A stretch of DNA of 64,000 bases, from assembly GCA_963819075.1 (NCBI GenBank), contig CAWFUP010000002.1, forward strand, positions 558,001 to 622,000, written 5' to 3'. This stretch comes from CAVQBJ01 sp963819075 (GTDB lineage Bacteria > Actinomycetota > Thermoleophilia > Solirubrobacterales > Solirubrobacteraceae). The translations under genes were made by a program, and so were the position numbers. Below the pieces are notes generated by a model. It was not told the origin of the DNA. It made no database searches and was given only the letters and a program-made list of their open reading frames with translations. Below are positions 24,764 through 34,060 of this stretch, in pieces. Position 1 is the first letter of the stretch; every line of letters starts with the position of its first letter.

Positions 24764-25555
24764 GTGAGCGTTGAGTCAGCGATCGGTCGTATCGACCAGA
24801 TCGTCCAGTTACAGCAGCAGATCCTCGATCCGGCCGCCGCCACGCAGAGCTCGAGTGCCGCCACCGGCGGCACGGCGGCGAGCGCCGGCACGAGCACGTC
24901 GGGTGGCGCGACGGCGTCAACCTTCGCCGCCGCCCTCGCCGATGCCGAGGCGACCTCGAACGCCACCAGTGGGGCGGCCGGGCTGGCGGCCACCACCGCC
25001 GCCGCCGATCCGTCCACGTCGGCCCTACCGCTTCCCTCGTCGATCCTCCCGACCCTCGCTTCTGGCGCCGGCACTGCGACCGCGCTCGCGAGCCCGCTGT
25101 CCGCTGCGACCGCGTCGGGTGCGGTCAGCGGCGCGGCGACGAGCGTGTCCGACCCCCGCGTGCAGGCGATGATCCAGCAGGCCGACTCGCTCCTCGGTAA
25201 GCCCTACGTGTGGGGTGGCGGCCATTCCGGCTGGACGCCCCAGGCCGGCTACGACTGCTCGGGCTTTGTGTCGGCCGTCTTGCACGCCGGCGGCTACCTC
25301 ACCTCGCCGCAGGACACCACGACGCTGCCGTCGGCCGCCGGCATCGAGGCCGGTCCGGGGCAGTACGTGACGATCTACGACCGCAACCAGCCCGGCCAGG
25401 AGGGCCACGTGATCATCGACATCGCCGGCCAGTTCTACGAGTCCGGCGGCGAGTCCGGCGCATGGGGCGGAGGGGGCGGGGTCGAGAAGATCGGCACGCC
25501 GTCGGCGGCCTACCTGGCGACGTTCAACGACGTGCTGCACCCAACCGGCCTCTGA
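24764..25555 (+). CDS. NlpC/P60 (C40) peptidoglycan hydrolase, flagellum-associated
   Basis: About 263 residues. The N-terminal helix V-E-S-A-I-G-R-I-D-Q-I-V-Q-L-Q-Q-Q-I and the F-A-A-A-L-A-D-A-E block after a low-complexity Ser/Thr/Ala linker resemble actinobacterial wall hydrolases encoded with flagellar genes. The C-terminal domain has G-K-P-Y-V-W-G-G, the catalytic Cys in Y-D-C-S-G-F-V-S-A-V-L near 165, and the His in G-H-V-I-I-D. No signal peptide is visible, so export by the flagellar apparatus is plausible (an inference). The GTG at 24764 is chosen because a FliA-type promoter ends at 24756. It may open the wall for the rod, as the FlgJ hydrolase does elsewhere. Confidence 0.8.
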   Translation: MSVESAIGRIDQIVQLQQQILDPAAATQSSSAATGGTAASAGTSTSGGATASTFAAALADAEATSNATSGAAGLAATTAAADPSTSALPLPSSILPTLASGAGTATALASPLSAATASGAVSGAATSVSDPRVQAMIQQADSLLGKPYVWGGGHSGWTPQAGYDCSGFVSAVLHAGGYLTSPQDTTTLPSAAGIEAGPGQYVTIYDRNQPGQEGHVIIDIAGQFYESGGESGAWGGGGGVEKIGTPSAAYLATFNDVLHPTGL

Positions 25556-25582
25556 GCCGGCGGCGCGCAAGTCGGGCGCGCG

Positions 25583-28500
25583 TCAGGCCGCTTCGGCCTC
25601 GGGCGGGCTGATCGACTCGGGCGCGACCACGACGCGATTGCGCCCGGAGCGCTTGGCCTCGTAGAGCGCGCTGTCGGCGCGGTTGAGGATCGCGGCGAGG
25701 TCGGCGTCGGCGTCGCGCATGATCGCTACACCGACGCTGATCGTGACGGCTATCTCGCCCTCGCAGGTGGAGATGGGCTCGGCCTCGATCGCCTGGCGTA
25801 GCCGCTCGCCGAGCACCTCGGCGCCCTCGTCGGTCTCCGGGAGCAGGAGCGCGAACTCCTCGCCGCCGTAGCGCCCGAGCAGGTCCATCGTGCGGATCAC
25901 GCCGCGCAGACGGTCCGCGACGGTCCGGATCACGTCATCGCCGGCGGCGTGGCCGTACCGGTCGTTGACCTGCTTGAAGTGGTCGATGTCGAGCATCAGC
26001 GCCGACAGCGGCGGTCCATAGCGGTGCGCCGTGGCGAACTGCTTGTCGCCCAGCTCGAAGAAGTGACGGCGGTTGCTGACCTTGGTCAGCTCGTCGGTGG
26101 TCGCCATCCGCTGCACGGTGGCGAACAGCCGAGCGTTCTCGTAGGCGACGATCCCCTGCCCGGCGAAGGTCGCGGCGAGCTCGAGCTGGGCGGGACCGAG
26201 GCCGCCGCGGTCATTGGTGGCCATGACCAGCGCGCCGGCCAGCTCGCCGCGAGCGGCCAGGGGCACGGCCAGCCACGCGCCGGCATCGCCCAGTAACTCG
26301 GGCAGCGGGGCCTCGCCGCCAGCGACGTCACTCACGACGCGGCCCGCGCCGTCGGGGCTGAGAATCGCCGAGCGCGGATCGAAGCCCGGGACCAGTACGT
26401 GCGCGTCGGCCAGCTCCGGTGCCACGTCGCCCGCGATCGCGACGAGCGACCACGCGCGGCCGTCGAGCATCAGGACCGCGGCACGGTCGTAGGCGATCGA
26501 GCGGCCGGCCATTTCGAGCATGCTGCCAACGACGGCCGCCGGCTCGAGCGTCGCGCTGATGACCGCCATCGAGTCGCGCAACGTCTCGGCCAGGCCGCGC
26601 TGCTCGCGCTCGGCGGTGACGGTCGCCTCCAGGCGTGCGGCGCGGGCGGTCTCGAGAGAGATCGCGATGTGGTTACTGATCGCCGCCAGGATCTCGACGT
26701 CGTCGGCGGTGAAGATGCCGCGCGCGAGGCGCGAGTCGAGGTAGACGACGCCGAGCAGGCGGCCCTCGAGCATGAGCGGAGCGGCGAGGATCGAGCGCAG
26801 TCCGTGCTGGACGGCGCTCTCCGAGCCAAGCGCCGCGCCCTCCTCGGTGCCGGTGATGACGCGAGCCGCGCACTCCTCGCGCACCCGGTCGACGATGGTC
26901 TGGGCGTAGCCGGTGGTCTCGGTGAGCTCGACGCCGCCGGCGCCGCGCGCGGCGCTGAGCACGAGCGGGCCGGTGTCGTCATCGGCCAAGAACAGGAACG
27001 CACGCTCGGCGCCGAGCAGCGCGACCAGCTGATCGAGCGCCACTGAGGCCAGCTCGGTCTGATCCTGGGTGTGCGCCGCGGCGAGGCTCAGGGCAAGCAG
27101 CGCATCGAGGCTGCGGTTGCCCTGGAGCGAGCCCGCGTGGCCCGTGCGCGAGGGCCCGGCGGCACCGATCGTCATCGAGCCGCGCCCGACGGTCGTCCGC
27201 CGTCCGGCGGTCGTCCTCGTTCCCGACGTCGCGCCGGATGACGCGGTGCCGGCAACCGATACGCCGAATTCATCGGCGATCCACTGCGCCCGACTGGCGG
27301 CCGGCATGTCGATCGCCACTCGCAGCGCGATCTTCGCCTGCCGGGTGCACTCGGCGACGTCCCCGAGCTCACCGTAGACCCGCGCTCGGAGGCGCGCGAT
27401 CTCGAAGTGCATGAGCGGCGCGTCGCACTGGATCGCCAGCCGCTCGGCCTTGTCGGCCAGGGCGAGCGCCTTCTTCGGCTTCCCCTCCAGGCCGCACAGC
27501 TGGGCGTCCGTGATCGTGTTGAAGCCCTTCCAGAGCGGCTGGAAACGGACGAAGCGCAGCTTCTTCAGGCGCGCGCGCGCCTGGGCCATCGCTGCCGCCC
27601 GGACCTCGCCGTCGCTGCGCACCGCCCGCTCGACGAGCACGAGCGGCGAATACATGAAGTTCGGCATCGCCCAGAAGGTGGCCGTGTAGGGGTTGAGCCC
27701 GAGCGCGTCGCACTGCCGTATCGCTTCGTCCATCGTCGGACCGAGGTCGCCCTGGTCGACCAGGTAGCTCATCTGGGTGGCCAGGAAGGTCTGGCGCAGG
27801 AAGCGGTTCTCCGGGTCGGCATTGTCGGCGTTGCGCTTGCAGGCGGCGAACAGCTCGGCGGCCTCGGCGCGCTCGCCCTGGGCCTCGAGCACGATGATGC
27901 CGAGGCACAGGTATGGGTTCTCGGCGACGCCGGCCGCCTGGACGTTGCGCATCCGCTCATGGACCGAGACCCACTCGTCACGCGCCTTCAGGCCGTGGCC
28001 GCGCAGCCCGAGGTTGAAGGCGACGGTCGAGGCCGCGTTGAGCAGGTCCGACAGGTCGAGCCAGCGGCCATACTCGGGCAGCAGCCGCTCGGCCAGGACC
28101 CCGGCGGCGCGCGTGTCGCCGATCGCCTCCAGCCCGAGCATCTCGTACAGCCGGCCATGGGCGATGGCCTGCGGATCGCCGATCTCCTCGGCCATGGCCA
28201 TCCCCCGCTCGAACAGACGGTTCCGCAGCCGGCGACTGCCGAACGAGGCGGCGATGACCGAGATCCCGGTGAGCGTGTGTGAGACCTCGAGCGACGGGCC
28301 GAGGCGCCGCGACCGCACGAGCGTACGCATCACCGTCGCGAGGATCGCGCCCGAGCGCCCCTCGATGTAGGCGGCGTTCTCGAGCTCGTGGTACAGGCTG
28401 ACCTCGACACACAAACGGGCGCGCTCGTCGTCGGAGAGCTCGGGGGCCCGGCGATGTCCGACGAGCATGAGCAGGCAGCGCAGCGTGGCGACGAGCGTGC

Positions 28501-31033
28501 CGAGGACCATCGCCAGTCCGCCGGTGGGCGGTGTCTGACCGAGCTCTCGCAGCCCGGCGAGCGCGTAGCGCGTGGCTTCCTTGGTGTTGAACACGCCGCC
28601 CTCGGCGCGGGCGAGCTGGCGATTGATGCGGGCTCGTTGCAGCGCGTCGTCGGAGCGCTCCAGCGCGAGCGTGAGCTTCTCGAGGCCGGCGTCGAGGTCG
28701 CCGCGGCCGAGCTGTAGGGCGCCCCACGTCTCATAGAAGTCGGCGTCGTGGCTGATGCCGGCGCCGCGAGCGACCTCGTCCGCGCGGGCCAAGAACTCGG
28801 CGCCCTCGTTGGCCGCGTAGGCCGCGAGTGCGGCCTGGCCGGCGCGGGCGCTCCACGCGTAGAGCTTCTCCGGCGCCTTCTCGCGCTGGCCGAGCGCGTA
28901 GTGCCGGGCGATGGCGAAGACGTCGTCGGGGGTGTCGGCGCCGCGCGCCTCGAGCGTCTCGGCGATCCGCTGATGCAGCGCCTGAAGCTGCGCCGGGCTG
29001 AGCGGATCGAGCAGCGCCTCTCGGATGCGGTCATGGACGTAGGCGCACTCGTCGACGTCGACCCGTTCGATCAGTCGCTCGCGGAGAGCATCGGCGACGG
29101 CGCAGGACACGCGATCCTCGCCGTAGCCGAGCACGTCGGTGAGCGCGGCGGGACGGAAGCGGGTACCCATCGCGGCGCCCGCGGTCAGCAACCAGCGGGC
29201 GTCCGGGCCGAGGTCCGACACGCGAGCGAGGACGAGCTCGAGTACGTCCTCGGGCAGCGAGATCGCATCGAGTCCGCCCTGGTCCACGCGAACGACCCCC
29301 CAGGAGGCGCTGATCAGTCCCGCGTGCAGGACGGCGCGGATGTACTCCACCGCGGCGAACGGATTGCCGGCCGAGCGCACGTGGATCTGGCGCGCGAAGC
29401 CGCCATCGGCGAGGGCGCCGCCGAGCTGCTCGTTGACGAGCTCGGCCGTCCCCTCCTCTTCGAGCGGTCCGATCGCGATCCGAGTGCGAATCGTCTCGCC
29501 CATCTGGTCGACGAAGCGCTCGTGGCCCGCGGCGCTGTTGGCGTCGTCGCGGCTGCTGGCCAAGACGAGCAGTGGCGTCTCGTGGAGCTCGAGCGCCAGG
29601 ATCTCAAGGACACGGCGGCTGGCCTCGTCGAGCCACTGGACGTCATCGATCCACAGCACCGCCTGACCGTGCTCGCGGGCGAGGCCGGCGAGGAATGTCG
29701 CGACCGCGGCGTAGTACTGCTCCTGGCGTTCGCCGTCGGCCGTCCCCACCGCCGACTCGCCCACGAGCTCGCCGAGCAGCGGGGAGAACGCGGCGGCCAT
29801 ACCGGCGGCGTCGATCGCCGCGCGCCGCACGCGCTCCTCGGCCTCGGCGCGCTCAGCGGCCGGCAGACGGCCGATGCGGGTCACGTGTGCCTCGACGGCG
29901 TCGCGCAGGCAGGCGAGCGGCACAGGGTTGCCGCGCACGACCTTGCCCGACAGAGCGAGCGCGCGCTCCCGGCGGACGCCGGCGAGCAGCTCGCGCACGA
30001 GGCGGCTCTTACCCTGTCCCGGCGCGCCCTCTACCAGTGCGACGCCTCCGCGCCCGCGCGTGGTCTGCCGCCAGCAGGCGCGCAGTTCGTCGAGCTCGGC
30101 GGCGCGGCCAACGAGCGGCAGGTCGTACTCGACGGCCGCGGGATCGTCATCGAGGCCGAGCGGGAAAACGACCGGGTCGTCGCCCTCGTGGGCGGCGATG
30201 CGCTCGAGGTCGGCCAGCAGGCCCTCACCGGTCTGGTAGCGGTCGTCGGGGTCCTTGGCCAGCAGCCGCTCGATGATCTCCACGAGTGCCGGAGACAGTC
30301 TCGGCGCGAGGTGGCGCAGGTCGGGCGGCGCCGCCACGGCGTGCAGGCGCACGATCTCGCCCACGTCGCCGGCCCGGAACGGCGGCGTGCCACAGGCGGC
30401 CTCGAAGAGCACGACTCCGAGCGCGTACAGATCGGAGCGGCCGTCGACTGGCCGCTTGAGCATCCCCGTCTGCTCGGGTGGGCTGTAGAGCAGCGTCCCG
30501 ACCGCCGCGTCGTTGCCCTGCCGGACGCCGGCCTGTGTCGCGAGGCCGAAGTCGATCAGCTTCGCCCGCCCGTCCTCGGTGATGATGATGTTCTCAGGCT
30601 TGACGTCCCGATGGACGAGCCCGGCGCGGTGCGCAGCGGCCAGCGCGCCCACGCAGTCGCGCGCCAACGCGACGATGCGGCGCTCGGCGAGCGGCTCGGC
30701 GTCGCCGTCGACGGTGGCGGCCAGGGTGCGGCCGCGCAGCAGTTCCATGACGAGGTACGGGTGGCCGTCGCTCTCGCCGACCGCGTGGATCTGCACGAGC
30801 CCGGGGTGGCGCAGCTGCGAGAGGATCGCCGCCTCGCGACGGAAGGCGCGCGCGGCAGCGTCGCCGGCGCCGGCGCGACCATGCAGCTTGAGCGCGTACT
30901 CGCGGTCGCCGCGTCGTGCTCGATACACGACGTTCTCCGCGCCGCGGCCGAGCTCGTCGAGGACCTCGAGGCCGTCGATCGTCGTGGCGCCCGTGGTCAC
31001 CTGCGGGGATTTGGGGGGGTTCGCGGGCGCCAT
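25583..31033 (-). CDS. Giant Ser/Thr protein kinase - STAND ATPase - GAF - GAF - GGDEF diguanylate cyclase
   Basis: About 1816 residues. Order: protein kinase at 22-280 (Lys49 in Y-A-L-K-L, H-R-D-V-K-P-E-N at 141-148, D-F-G at 161-163); AAA/STAND ATPase with Walker A G-A-P-G-Q-G-K-S at 336-343 and Walker B V-L-W-I-D-D-V-Q-W; a long TPR-like helical region; two GAF domains (about 1300-1650); and a C-terminal GGDEF domain. The last has the active motif G-G-E-E-F at 1723-1727 and an inhibitory R-T-M-D five residues before it. So both kinase and c-di-GMP synthase should be active, with product inhibition. The start at 31033 is the first ATG before the kinase; its ribosome site is weak. It is convergent with the NlpC/P60 gene. 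Confidence 0.9.
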   Translation of the reverse strand: MAPANPPKSPQVTTGATTIDGLEVLDELGRGAENVVYRARRGDREYALKLHGRAGAGDAAARAFRREAAILSQLRHPGLVQIHAVGESDGHPYLVMELLRGRTLAATVDGDAEPLAERRIVALARDCVGALAAAHRAGLVHRDVKPENIIITEDGRAKLIDFGLATQAGVRQGNDAAVGTLLYSPPEQTGMLKRPVDGRSDLYALGVVLFEAACGTPPFRAGDVGEIVRLHAVAAPPDLRHLAPRLSPALVEIIERLLAKDPDDRYQTGEGLLADLERIAAHEGDDPVVFPLGLDDDPAAVEYDLPLVGRAAELDELRACWRQTTRGRGGVALVEGAPGQGKSRLVRELLAGVRRERALALSGKVVRGNPVPLACLRDAVEAHVTRIGRLPAAERAEAEERVRRAAIDAAGMAAAFSPLLGELVGESAVGTADGERQEQYYAAVATFLAGLAREHGQAVLWIDDVQWLDEASRRVLEILALELHETPLLVLASSRDDANSAAGHERFVDQMGETIRTRIAIGPLEEEGTAELVNEQLGGALADGGFARQIHVRSAGNPFAAVEYIRAVLHAGLISASWGVVRVDQGGLDAISLPEDVLELVLARVSDLGPDARWLLTAGAAMGTRFRPAALTDVLGYGEDRVSCAVADALRERLIERVDVDECAYVHDRIREALLDPLSPAQLQALHQRIAETLEARGADTPDDVFAIARHYALGQREKAPEKLYAWSARAGQAALAAYAANEGAEFLARADEVARGAGISHDADFYETWGALQLGRGDLDAGLEKLTLALERSDDALQRARINRQLARAEGGVFNTKEATRYALAGLRELGQTPPTGGLAMVLGTLVATLRCLLMLVGHRRAPELSDDERARLCVEVSLYHELENAAYIEGRSGAILATVMRTLVRSRRLGPSLEVSHTLTGISVIAASFGSRRLRNRLFERGMAMAEEIGDPQAIAHGRLYEMLGLEAIGDTRAAGVLAERLLPEYGRWLDLSDLLNAASTVAFNLGLRGHGLKARDEWVSVHERMRNVQAAGVAENPYLCLGIIVLEAQGERAEAAELFAACKRNADNADPENRFLRQTFLATQMSYLVDQGDLGPTMDEAIRQCDALGLNPYTATFWAMPNFMYSPLVLVERAVRSDGEVRAAAMAQARARLKKLRFVRFQPLWKGFNTITDAQLCGLEGKPKKALALADKAERLAIQCDAPLMHFEIARLRARVYGELGDVAECTRQAKIALRVAIDMPAASRAQWIADEFGVSVAGTASSGATSGTRTTAGRRTTVGRGSMTIGAAGPSRTGHAGSLQGNRSLDALLALSLAAAHTQDQTELASVALDQLVALLGAERAFLFLADDDTGPLVLSAARGAGGVELTETTGYAQTIVDRVREECAARVITGTEEGAALGSESAVQHGLRSILAAPLMLEGRLLGVVYLDSRLARGIFTADDVEILAAISNHIAISLETARAARLEATVTAEREQRGLAETLRDSMAVISATLEPAAVVGSMLEMAGRSIAYDRAAVLMLDGRAWSLVAIAGDVAPELADAHVLVPGFDPRSAILSPDGAGRVVSDVAGGEAPLPELLGDAGAWLAVPLAARGELAGALVMATNDRGGLGPAQLELAATFAGQGIVAYENARLFATVQRMATTDELTKVSNRRHFFELGDKQFATAHRYGPPLSALMLDIDHFKQVNDRYGHAAGDDVIRTVADRLRGVIRTMDLLGRYGGEEFALLLPETDEGAEVLGERLRQAIEAEPISTCEGEIAVTISVGVAIMRDADADLAAILNRADSALYEAKRSGRNRVVVAPESISPPEAEAA

Positions 31034-31286
31034 CGGCTCGTTGACGTGAAACAGCCTTTCTCCCAGGGTCGGGCAAACCGGCGCCACACCCCAGTCCCAC
31101 GGGGCGGGACTGGACGAAGAACCCGGTCGCGGAGAGGCGTCCACACGGCCCGAGGACACGTGCACGGGCCACGTTCCGAAGCCCCCGCCGGTAGCGCCCG
31201 CGCGGCCGCGCCGGCGCGCCTAGGAAACGCATAGGTATGATCTCGCGACCCCAGGGCAGCCACCGGCCGATCGAAGGGAGCTCGGC

Positions 31287-32210
31287 ATGCAGCGCAGGTC
31301 TCGTCTCACGCGAGGGGTTCGCAACGTCATCGCCTTCTCGTTGGCCGTCGCCGCGGTCGCTGGCGTGCTCGCCGACGCGACCGCAGCGAGCACGGCGGCC
31401 CCACCCGCCGCACGCCTCGCCAAGGCGACCGTGTCCGTCCTCTATGCCGGCTCGCTCGTCGACTACATGGAGAACGATCTCGGCCCGGCCTTCGCCAAGG
31501 CGAGCGGATTCGGCTACCAGGGCTATGGCGCCGGATCGACCGAGGTGGCCTCGCAGATCAAGGGCGGCGTGCGCCAGGGCGACGTGTTCATCAGCGCCGC
31601 GGCCGCGGCCGACCAGTCACTGCAGGGATCGGCCAACGGCAACTGGGTGTCGTGGTACTCGAGCTTCGCGCAGACGCCGCTACTGCTCGGCTACAACCCG
31701 AACAGCAAGATCGCGGCCGAGCTGCGCCGCGGCGTGCCGTGGTACAGGGTCGTCACCCAGAGCGGGGTGCTCGTCGGTCGTACCGATCCGACGCTCGACC
31801 CGAAGGGCGTGCTCACCGTGCAGGCAGTCGACAACGCCGCCGCCAAGCTCCACGATCCCGCGCTGAAGGCGGCGCTCAACGCGTTCTCGGTGTATCCCGA
31901 GGAGAGCCTCGTCGGGCGACTCCAGGCCGGTCAGCTCGACGCCGGATTCTTCTACGGCGTCGAGGCCGACTCCGCGCACATCCCGACCGTCAGCCTGGCA
32001 CCGGTGTACAAGTACGCCATCTACACACTGTCGATCCTCAATCGCGCGCCGGATCCCTCCGGTGCGGCAGCCTTCGTGCGTTTCCTGCTCAACTCCGAGC
32101 GCACGGCCACGTTGAAGCGCAACGGCCTCACCCCGCTGCCCAAGCCGCTGTTCTCGGGCAGCGCGGCGGCCGTACCGGCGGGATTGCGGAGCCTGGTCGG
32201 CGCCGGCTGA
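31287..32210 (+). CDS. Molybdate/tungstate ABC transporter substrate-binding protein
   Basis: A 307-residue exported binding protein. The signal peptide covers about 1-35. The mature N-terminus V-S-V-L-Y-A-G-S-L and the following G-A-G-S-T-E-V-A-S-Q-I match WtpA/ModA-type anion-binding proteins, where the Ser residues hold the oxyanion. AAGGGAG precedes the ATG. A TATGAT at 31236-31241 could be the -10 element. The fused permease-ATPase begins two bases after its stop, so these form one operon. Whether molybdate or tungstate is preferred cannot be told. Confidence 0.83.
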   Translation: MQRRSRLTRGVRNVIAFSLAVAAVAGVLADATAASTAAPPAARLAKATVSVLYAGSLVDYMENDLGPAFAKASGFGYQGYGAGSTEVASQIKGGVRQGDVFISAAAAADQSLQGSANGNWVSWYSSFAQTPLLLGYNPNSKIAAELRRGVPWYRVVTQSGVLVGRTDPTLDPKGVLTVQAVDNAAAKLHDPALKAALNAFSVYPEESLVGRLQAGQLDAGFFYGVEADSAHIPTVSLAPVYKYAIYTLSILNRAPDPSGAAAFVRFLLNSERTATLKRNGLTPLPKPLFSGSAAAVPAGLRSLVGAG

Positions 32211-32212
32211 GC

Positions 32213-34060
32213 ATGGTCGCCAACGCGCGCAGCCCGCTGCCGTGGCTCGGGGGGCTGCTCGCGCTGTATCTGCTGGCGCCGATTGCGGCCTTCGTCGTGC
32301 GGCTCGGCGGCGGCGTGTCCTCCTCGCCGGGGCTCGGAGCGGCGCTGTGGACGTCGCTGTTCACGGCCACGGTGTCGGCCACCGTGATCGCACTCCTCGG
32401 GACGCCGCTGGCCTACGTACTCGCGCAGGGGCGCGGGCCGCTCGCCCGGATGCTCACGGTGCTCGTGCCGCTGCCGCTCGCGATCCCGCCGCTCATGAGC
32501 GGCCTGCTCCTGCTCTACGTCGTTGGTCCCTACACGGTGGCGGGACGGCTGTTCGGCGGGCACCTCACGAACACGCGCGTCGGGATCATCCTGGCCCAGG
32601 TGTTCGTCGCCGCCCCGTTCCTGATCGTGGCCGCGCGGTCGGCGTTCGCGGCCGTCGATCCGGCGCTGGAGGACGTCGCGGCCACGCTCGGTCACGGGCG
32701 CGTGTCGCGCTTCTGGCGGGTCGCCCTGCCGTGCGCGCTGCCCGCGGTCGCCGCCGGGGTGCTGCTCGCGTGGCTCCGCTCCTTCGGCGAGTTCGGGGCC
32801 ACCGTCATCCTCGCCTACCACCCCTACTCGCTGCCGGTGTTCACGTTCGTCCAGTTCGACGCAACCGGCCTGCCGGCCACGATGCTTCCGATCGCTGCCG
32901 CGCTCGCGGCCGCGCTCGTCCTGTTGTGCGTCAGCCAGCTGCCGATCCCCTGGCCCCGACGCCGCCGCGGCGCGCCGGCGGCGGTCGCGCGCGCCGGCAC
33001 CCCACGGACCCCGGCCGCCCTCGACTTTGCGCTCACCCAGCGCCTGGAGTCGTTCTCGCTCGAGGTCGCGCATCGCGCGAGCGGCCCGCGCCTTGCCCTG
33101 CTCGGCGCCTCCGGTGCGGGCAAGACGCTCACGCTGCGGCTGCTGGCGGGGCTGACGCCCACGCGCCACGGCCACGTCCGCCTGGGCGGTCGGGCGCTGG
33201 ACTCCCTGACGCCCGAGCGGCGACTCATCGGCTACGTACCGCAGCACTCGGCGCTGCTGCCACGCCGCGACGTCTGGCGCCAGGTCACCTTCGGCACGCG
33301 GGCCGAGCCGGGGCTCGCGGCCTGGTGGCTGGAGCGCCTTGGCCTGCGCGGTCTCGAGGGGCGTTATCCCCACGAGCTGTCCGGCGGCCAGCAGCGGCGG
33401 GTCGCCCTCGCCCGCGCGCTGGCCACCGATCCCGAGGTGCTGCTGCTCGACGAGCCGTTCACCGGCCTCGACGCTCCGGTCCGCGATCGGCTGCGACGCG
33501 AGCTGCGCCGCCTGCAGCGCGAGTCGGGGCTCAGCACGGTGATCGTCACGCACGACCCCGAGGAGGCGGCGTTGCTCGCCGATGAGATCCTCGTGCTCGA
33601 CGACGGACGCGTGCTCCAGGCCGGCCCGCGCGGCGCGGTCTTCCGCGAGCCCGCCTCGCCGCAGATCGCCCGGCTGCTCGGCATCGCAAACGCCCACCAG
33701 GGGCGGGTCGTCGGTCGCGACCGCGTGCGCAGCGGCAACGTCGAGATCGACATGGCTACCGGGACGCTGGCCGACGGGGCCGAGGTCGCCTGGTGCATTC
33801 GACCCGAGCACGTGGCGCTCGAGGACCACGGGGGCTACGCGGCCACGCTCGCCGACGATGTCGACCTGGGCGCGACGCGCGAGCTCGCGGTCCGGTTGCG
33901 GGGGTCGCTCGAGCTGACGCTGCGCACGAGCGCCGCGGTCGTGCCGCCCGTCGGGACCGAGGTGCAGGTTGGACTTCCGCGCGACCAGATCACGCTGTGG
34001 TCGCTGCCGCGCGATGGCGAAAGCTGCGATCCTGACCCGGAACGATGGCACGGCGACTGA
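32213..34060 (+). CDS. Fused molybdate ABC permease-ATPase (ModB-ModC)
   Basis: A 615-residue protein combining two normally separate subunits. Residues about 1-245 are a ModB-like permease with several helices and the EAA-type loop (V-A-A-T-L-G-H-G-R-V). After a short Arg/Pro linker, residues 265-490 are the ATPase. It has Walker A G-A-S-G-A-G-K-T, signature L-S-G-G-Q-Q-R-R, Walker B V-L-L-L-D-E-P-F-T-G-L-D and H-loop V-T-H-D. A TOBE/Mop-like anion-sensing domain ends it. The ATG at 32213 lies just after modA. One fused polypeptide would form homodimers, giving two permease and two ATPase copies. Confidence 0.88.
   Translation: MVANARSPLPWLGGLLALYLLAPIAAFVVRLGGGVSSSPGLGAALWTSLFTATVSATVIALLGTPLAYVLAQGRGPLARMLTVLVPLPLAIPPLMSGLLLLYVVGPYTVAGRLFGGHLTNTRVGIILAQVFVAAPFLIVAARSAFAAVDPALEDVAATLGHGRVSRFWRVALPCALPAVAAGVLLAWLRSFGEFGATVILAYHPYSLPVFTFVQFDATGLPATMLPIAAALAAALVLLCVSQLPIPWPRRRRGAPAAVARAGTPRTPAALDFALTQRLESFSLEVAHRASGPRLALLGASGAGKTLTLRLLAGLTPTRHGHVRLGGRALDSLTPERRLIGYVPQHSALLPRRDVWRQVTFGTRAEPGLAAWWLERLGLRGLEGRYPHELSGGQQRRVALARALATDPEVLLLDEPFTGLDAPVRDRLRRELRRLQRESGLSTVIVTHDPEEAALLADEILVLDDGRVLQAGPRGAVFREPASPQIARLLGIANAHQGRVVGRDRVRSGNVEIDMATGTLADGAEVAWCIRPEHVALEDHGGYAATLADDVDLGATRELAVRLRGSLELTLRTSAAVVPPVGTEVQVGLPRDQITLWSLPRDGESCDPDPERWHGD

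Noticed and set aside
28748..31234. Long plus-strand frame opposite the kinase gene
   Set aside because: It has no recognisable domain. The minus strand carries clear kinase and ATPase motifs through the same DNA.
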